Source of the DNA: Candidatus Helarchaeota archaeon
GTDB taxonomy: Archaea > Asgardarchaeota > Lokiarchaeia > Helarchaeales > HEL-GB-A
Assembly (NCBI GenBank): GCA_016840125.1
Contig: JAEOSY010000667.1
Coordinates: forward strand, 1-8,809
Length of the DNA: 8,809 nucleotides
Direction: 5' to 3'
Below, piece after piece: positions 5,309-8,809 of this stretch (its first letter is position 1; every line of letters begins with the position of its first letter). A model generated the notes under the pieces. The model was not told the DNA's origin and did not search any database. It saw nothing but the letters and a program-made list of their open reading frames with translations. The position numbers were made by a program, and so were the translations under genes.

Positions 5309-7118
5309 CAGGACACTGCGTTACTCTTTTCTCGTAATTTTCTTTTTTATATTCATGACTTCACTCTTCATCGCATCCGCAGCTCGAATTTCTGACGATG
5401 AATCAACTCTAATCTGGGAAAAAGATGGATCTGGGAATTCTTACCAAAAGCTAGACCGATTCGGAGTTGTTATGATTTATAACCTCACAGTCGATAGAAC
5501 CTCGGCCGAGATAGGGGAGAATGTTACGGTTTCAACCGTGTATTCCCTACACTGCAATCCCGGGTACCATCAGGAGTATGGGATGATCGGGATTGATACG
5601 CCAACCTGGTTTGAGTATCGCAACCGTTTGGTTGACGGTGCTACTTTTCATAATATAACCGAGGTCATTCCGATTGTCCCCAACCACTTTGATGGGGATG
5701 ATATTTGCAAGGGACGGGTTAAGATTAAAATATTTAATATGTCTGACCCCATGGATTTCGTAATCTATTCCAATCAAACAGCGAATGAAATACTGTTAGA
5801 GAAAGCCCAACTGAACTATTCCCTCATTGAACAGACTCCATTAATCCCCTTTTCACATGAGATATTGAACCTTTCCATCTTCATTGTTAATGAGCATTCT
5901 ACCAAGTACGCTTTTTCAAACAGTTCCATCCGGGTGAATGTGAGCAATGGCGCCAACGCAGTGAACTTCTCTGGGGTCACTGATTCGAATGGCCACCTAA
6001 ATTTCACAATCAACTGTTCCCAACTTGGAGGGGGGAATTACACAGCCTCCTTAGAAAATGCGGCGACTGATGATTACAGTACAACGCCTTACTCCTTTCA
6101 ACTTGAAGTGTTCGACGAGGACACCAGCATCAACTGTAGCCTGCTCAATGCTGAAAGCATCTATGCCAATGTGGATTACGATAGCTCTAACTTTACGAAA
6201 GCTTTCTTCCTAATCGAGAGTGCCTTTGAGGCGAATGTGAGCTACGTTTCGGCGTTTGATAGTGGGAACTGCACAAAAATTACAAAAATTGGAAATCTGT
6301 ACCTGGCCACCCTCAATAGCCCAAGCATCGCCGGCACGTACGGGGTGAGTTTCGTTGCCCAACCCCTCCTTGGGGGGGCAGACATCGCGTTTAATCACTC
6401 CCTCGAGGTCAGGCGGCGTCCGACTGAGCTGAACGTCACCTTCACCCGGTATGAAAACCAGGAGCACATCACCTGTCAAATCAATGTTACAGATTTACTG
6501 GCGGATCACGCTGCGGTACCAAATGGATCGATCTCGATGATGGTGAGATATAATGACTCTAACTGGGAGGTGGGTCCAGTACAATGCGATTCGCAAGGGG
6601 TTGCGGAGGTTGTCTGGACACCCCCAACTCGAATTCAGGAGGCGTACCTCTCCCTGCAATTCCGATTCAATGCTACCCAAGTGTATCAAACGTCATTCTC
6701 AATGCGGAATGTTACCGTGGCACGACTTGAATATTCTGGACCATTGCAGGTATATGTAACAAAAGAATTTGCAATCAGCGCCGTTGTATTCGCGCTCAAT
6801 GGGACACCCCTCCCTAACCACAATATAAAGCTAGTAATTGACGGGGTGATTTTTAACCTTACGACGAATTTGAATGGCGCCATTTACTTTTCTACGGTAG
6901 CACCCCCCCACACCGCCAGGGTAAGACTTGAATTTCAGATCTTGGGAGTGAGTGGTGTTCTACCAGCAAATAAAATCGTCCATATATCCATTGAATTAGA
7001 TTCACTCCACCAGATTTGGGATTCACTTGGTTATATGCTCTTGGGATTTGGAGTAGTGGGCATTGCATTTCTTTATGCGAAGAAGAAATTGACAGGGCGA
7101 AATCTAGCCACACTTTAA
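5301..7118 (+). CDS. Secreted, sequon-rich surface protein with C-terminal membrane anchor
   Basis: This 605-residue protein is built for the cell surface. The N terminus has a basic start (MNNRTLRYS) and a hydrophobic core at 10-27 ending in ASA, consistent with a signal peptide. The exterior part is beta-rich and looks like several Ig-like or adhesin-type modules, for example near 60-150, 165-270, 275-370, 375-475 and 478-567. About 26 N-x-S/T sequons are spread across it, suggesting heavy N-glycosylation. A single membrane helix at about 574-593 (GYMLLGFGVVGIAFLYA) is followed by KKK, so the protein faces outward. Ligand and function are unknown: adhesion, envelope or sensing are all possible. 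TTG 5301 is the only start in frame after the TFB stop and has an SD core about ten bases upstream. The 24-base gap suggests co-transcription with TFB. Confidence 0.88.
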   Translation: MNNRTLRYSFLVIFFFIFMTSLFIASAARISDDESTLIWEKDGSGNSYQKLDRFGVVMIYNLTVDRTSAEIGENVTVSTVYSLHCNPGYHQEYGMIGIDTPTWFEYRNRLVDGATFHNITEVIPIVPNHFDGDDICKGRVKIKIFNMSDPMDFVIYSNQTANEILLEKAQLNYSLIEQTPLIPFSHEILNLSIFIVNEHSTKYAFSNSSIRVNVSNGANAVNFSGVTDSNGHLNFTINCSQLGGGNYTASLENAATDDYSTTPYSFQLEVFDEDTSINCSLLNAESIYANVDYDSSNFTKAFFLIESAFEANVSYVSAFDSGNCTKITKIGNLYLATLNSPSIAGTYGVSFVAQPLLGGADIAFNHSLEVRRRPTELNVTFTRYENQEHITCQINVTDLLADHAAVPNGSISMMVRYNDSNWEVGPVQCDSQGVAEVVWTPPTRIQEAYLSLQFRFNATQVYQTSFSMRNVTVARLEYSGPLQVYVTKEFAISAVVFALNGTPLPNHNIKLVIDGVIFNLTTNLNGAIYFSTVAPPHTARVRLEFQILGVSGVLPANKIVHISIELDSLHQIWDSLGYMLLGFGVVGIAFLYAKKKLTGRNLATL

Positions 7119-7140
7119 CTTTTGCTTTTACTTTTCCATT
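7119..7140 (+). terminator. T-rich tract behind the surface-protein gene
   Basis: Directly after the stop codon lie several short T-runs in a pyrimidine-rich stretch (CTTTTGCTTTTACTTTTCC). Such clusters can end transcription in archaea. No stable hairpin overlaps it; a weak 5-bp inverted repeat (CTACA/TGTAG) follows at about 7144-7162. Confidence 0.4.
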
Positions 7141-7422
7141 TACTCTACATAACCTTCAGTGTAGATCCGTGAGGTGGAGGCGCCTTGGAATTGCGTATTT
7201 AGAAAAGATCCGATGAACGATAGTAATTTTGATTTGCGCATTTTACAGAGAGGAAAAAGTCGGAGTAAGATTTTCGTAAAAAAAGGAAACATGACTATTC
7301 CTTGACGTAATAAAATCATTGAATTTCTTTCCATCACCTCACGAAGGAAGAGTGATAAGTGAAGGGTACGCTGAAAAAGTACCGGTCGGGTTCAAACTAC
7401 TATTCGCGTCTTGACTTAAGGG
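7141..7422. other. Intergenic stretch without a supported gene
   Basis: About 280 bases between the surface-protein terminator and the next promoter. The best plus-strand ORF is 30 codons at 7213-7305 and lacks an SD. Short inverted repeats occur at 7365-7383 (GGTAC/GTACC) and about 7333-7355 (ATCAC/GTGAT), and could be regulator sites for the operon downstream, but they are short enough to be chance. Confidence 0.4.
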
Positions 7423-7430
7423 TTTTATAA
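7423..7430 (+). promoter_or_regulatory. TATA box for the membrane protein/regulator operon
   Basis: TTTTATAA predicts a transcription start near 7452-7456. That lies after the GTG at 7445 and so argues against it as a start. The leader to ATG 7508 would be about 55 bases and would contain the inverted repeat at 7459-7481. Confidence 0.6.
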
Positions 7431-7458
7431 GCGGTTTTCGGTAGGTGTTATTGATAAT

Positions 7459-7481
7459 GGATTGTCCCTTACGAACAATCC
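7459..7481 (+). repeat. 7-bp dyad at the predicted transcription start
   Basis: GGATTGT at 7459-7465 and ACAATCC at 7475-7481 are perfect inverted copies with nine bases between. The dyad sits a few bases behind the predicted transcription start of an operon whose second gene is a winged-helix protein, the place expected for an autoregulatory operator. A short RNA hairpin in the leader is the alternative. Confidence 0.5.
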
Positions 7482-7507
7482 ACTTACAGAGAGGTGAAAA
7501 AAAAGTC

Positions 7508-7816
7508 ATGTTTGGCATATGGTTTTGGATCATCGTCATAGGTGGCATTATAATTTTGGCCTATAAAATCGCGATGGACTCACGAAAAGCAAAGCCCGCT
7601 AAATACGGGCACTTAATCGAACAAACACTAAACAAGGTCGACGGAAACAAGATGGGGGTTCCTAATGAGGGTCTCGATGACGGGTGGATCCAAGCGAAAA
7701 ATAAAGTTACTGCTTTCAGAGGTGAGATGCATTCAGCTCGGTTCACCCCCGTTTCACAACCAGTGGCGGTGAAGAGGACACAGGGCAGATCTCACTACCC
7801 CTTGGAGGACTATTGA
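7508..7816 (+). CDS. Small single-pass membrane protein
   Basis: The 102-residue protein starts with a hydrophobic helix (FGIWFWIIVIGGIIILAY, residues 2-19) and continues as a hydrophilic domain of about 80 residues with no cysteine pairs or known motif. The basic residues just after the helix (SRKAKPAK, 25-32) suggest the soluble part stays in the cytoplasm. I do not recognise the family. ATG 7508 is chosen because GAGGTG lies 11 bases upstream and the membrane helix begins directly after it. A GTG at 7445 and an ATG at 7457 are in frame, but the former lies upstream of the predicted transcript start. A leaderless start at 7457 cannot be fully excluded. The regulator gene begins one base after the stop, so the two are very probably co-expressed and may act together. 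Confidence 0.75.
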   Translation: MFGIWFWIIVIGGIIILAYKIAMDSRKAKPAKYGHLIEQTLNKVDGNKMGVPNEGLDDGWIQAKNKVTAFRGEMHSARFTPVSQPVAVKRTQGRSHYPLEDY

Positions 7817-7817
7817 A

Positions 7818-8105
7818 ATGGACGACTCTGCTGAGAAAAAGTCTGCTTTTACTTATAAAGGACGGGGGCTCTTCGAACCTGCGATCAATATCAAAGAGTA
7901 CTTACTCAAGTTGATAACTAATAAGGGTCCAATCACGCGGTCCGAACTCACCAAAGAGACTGGCATCCCGCGAACGACCATCTATGATACAATAACTAAG
8001 ATGTTGTTGGATGAACAAATCCGGAAGTACTCGGTGCCCTCCAAACGGAAGGGACGACCCCGGGTTTTCTACGAGATTCTCCCAACAACTAATGTTCAAA
8101 AATAA
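7818..8105 (+). CDS. Winged helix-turn-helix transcriptional regulator
   Basis: This 95-residue protein is essentially one DNA-binding domain. Residues 25-50 (EYLLKLITNKGPITRSELTKETGI) form the first helices. PRTTIYDTITKMLLDEQI at 51-68 is the recognition helix region, and KRKGRPRVFYEIL at 76-88 is the wing with its basic GRPR turn, a pattern common in archaeal TrmB-, ArsR- or MarR-type regulators. No ligand or dimerisation domain is attached, so any signal must come from elsewhere, possibly from the membrane protein encoded one base upstream. GGAGG nine bases before the ATG supports the start. Likely targets are the dyad in its own promoter and neighbouring genes; this is inferred from position only. 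Confidence 0.88.
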   Translation: MDDSAEKKSAFTYKGRGLFEPAINIKEYLLKLITNKGPITRSELTKETGIPRTTIYDTITKMLLDEQIRKYSVPSKRKGRPRVFYEILPTTNVQK

Positions 8106-8116
8106 TTTCAACCACT

Positions 8117-8141
8117 CCCCCTTTTTTTATTAAAAAGGGGG
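8117..8141. terminator. Bidirectional hairpin terminator between convergent genes
   Basis: CCCCCTTTTT at 8117-8126 and AAAAAGGGGG at 8132-8141 form a perfect 10-bp stem with a five-base loop. It sits 11 bases behind the regulator stop. It also contains the stop codon and last codons of the convergent minus-strand gene (TAA at 8130-8132). Each strand ends up with a T-run, so it can serve both transcripts. Confidence 0.75.
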
Positions 8142-8809
8142 ATCAAGCTTCGTACCCATACTACTTCTCCTGAAAATTAGGAGCGCTGCTGCGATGCCAA
8201 TAAATAATGAAGATAGACTCAAGGGAATTTCACCCGACGTTTGAACTAATTCCAAGGAAAATATCCCTGATCCCTCCACCCAGACTACAATCACGGCATA
8301 CCTCCCTGATTCATGAGGATTGATGTATGGAATAGACTCATTAATTCCTAAACCCACAATTTTGCTGGTCCGGTAGTACCCATTAGTATCTGCTGAATTT
8401 CCAGATTCTAAATGATAGAGGTAGAGATCAAAATCACATCCGGAAGGAACTCCCAATTCGATTTGGTATTCTCTTCCTAAGTAGAGGAATACTTCATACA
8501 ATTCAATACATTCCATGTTATCTAAAAAGGACATGGCTGGAGCTCCAAGTGGTAAACTTTTCGATCCTCTTTCCCATTCGATTAATACCACACTACTTTG
8601 AAGTCTTGTATAAATTTTTGAGTAATATGGATTAGCGTTATTTGGGCGAAGAACGTTCCATTCGAGCGCCAGACCTCCTCTAGTCGAAGAATCAATGCAA
8701 TTTAAGTAAGAGCTATCTGAATAGAGGAAACTATCATAATTAGCTTGATAGGATTTCATCCAAACCACTTGATATTGGTCTGGAGTTACGGTTTGCGTCT
8801 GATAAAACG
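8130..8809 (-). CDS. Secreted protein with PPC-like domain and C-terminal anchor, 5' end outside window
   Basis: The frame stays open to the right window edge, so the visible 225 residues are the C-terminal part. The GTG at 8766-8768 is an internal valine codon in continuous coding sequence (TPDQYQVVWMKSY), not a convincing start. The segment from about YEVFLYLGREYQIEL through DFDLYLYHLESG to GRYAVIVVWVEGSG resembles the PPC (bacterial pre-peptidase C-terminal) beta-sandwich often found in secreted proteases and surface proteins. The end has the order IPLSLSS, a hydrophobic helix (LFIGIAAALLIF) and RRSS, as in archaeal C-terminal sorting or anchor tails of the PGF/Heimdall-CTERM kind, although PGF itself is absent. 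The protein is probably exported and anchored. It converges on the regulator gene and ends inside their shared terminator. Confidence 0.8.
   Translation of the reverse strand, partial: FYQTQTVTPDQYQVVWMKSYQANYDSFLYSDSSYLNCIDSSTRGGLALEWNVLRPNNANPYYSKIYTRLQSSVVLIEWERGSKSLPLGAPAMSFLDNMECIELYEVFLYLGREYQIELGVPSGCDFDLYLYHLESGNSADTNGYYRTSKIVGLGINESIPYINPHESGRYAVIVVWVEGSGIFSLELVQTSGEIPLSLSSLFIGIAAALLIFRRSSMGTKLDPPF

Noticed and set aside
7213..7305. 30-codon ORF in the gap before the membrane protein operon
   Set aside because: No SD, no suitably spaced TATA box and no recognisable pattern; its length is compatible with chance.
7445..7507. N-terminal extension of the small membrane protein from GTG 7445
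   Set aside because: The predicted transcription start is downstream of this GTG, the segment covers the dyad, and ATG 7508 has an SD directly ahead of the membrane helix.

Overview
The window looks archaeal, most likely from an uncultured lineage, with an Asgard affiliation possible but unproven. The evidence is a TFB (archaeal TFIIB-like) gene, TATA-type promoter elements, Shine-Dalgarno (SD) sites of the GGAGG/GAGGTG type, T-rich ends, and membrane-anchored surface proteins with many N-glycosylation sequons. No rRNA, tRNA, CRISPR array or insertion sequence was seen.

Left part (1-3380): the possible tail of a gene cut by the window edge is followed by an unrecognised 307-residue protein. 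Seven bases after it comes a cobalamin-binding-type radical SAM enzyme, so these two look like an operon. After a clear TATA box there is a 45-codon ORF with a DUF1059-like cysteine pattern. It overlaps, in another frame, an unrecognised protein with a C-terminal zinc ribbon. The overlap may be a broken gene or a real two-ORF arrangement. The 307-residue and zinc-ribbon proteins share a short motif at the same position.

Middle part (3381-4244): mostly non-coding, but the minus strand holds a compact unit of TATA box, SD, 43-codon ORF and T-run. It encodes a small protein ending in a Trp/Pro-rich tail. After about 280 bases where I see no gene comes a possible leader region with an AT-rich hairpin, then a 26-codon ORF behind a near-perfect SD. 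The stop codon of that ORF overlaps the TTG start of the TFB gene, which suggests translational coupling.

Right part (4245-8809): the divergent TFB is followed after 24 bases by a 605-residue secreted, sequon-rich, C-terminally anchored protein, again with a TTG start. After a 300-base gap, a TATA box and a 7-bp dyad precede a two-gene operon of a small single-pass membrane protein and a winged-helix regulator. A 10-bp-stem terminator separates this operon from a convergent secreted protein with a PPC-like domain and a C-terminal anchor, whose start lies outside the window.

The most interesting points are the three short ORFs (3557-3688 minus, 4168-4248 plus, 2638-2775 plus) and the pairing of a divergent TFB with a surface protein. 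All functional links are inferences from position and motifs.
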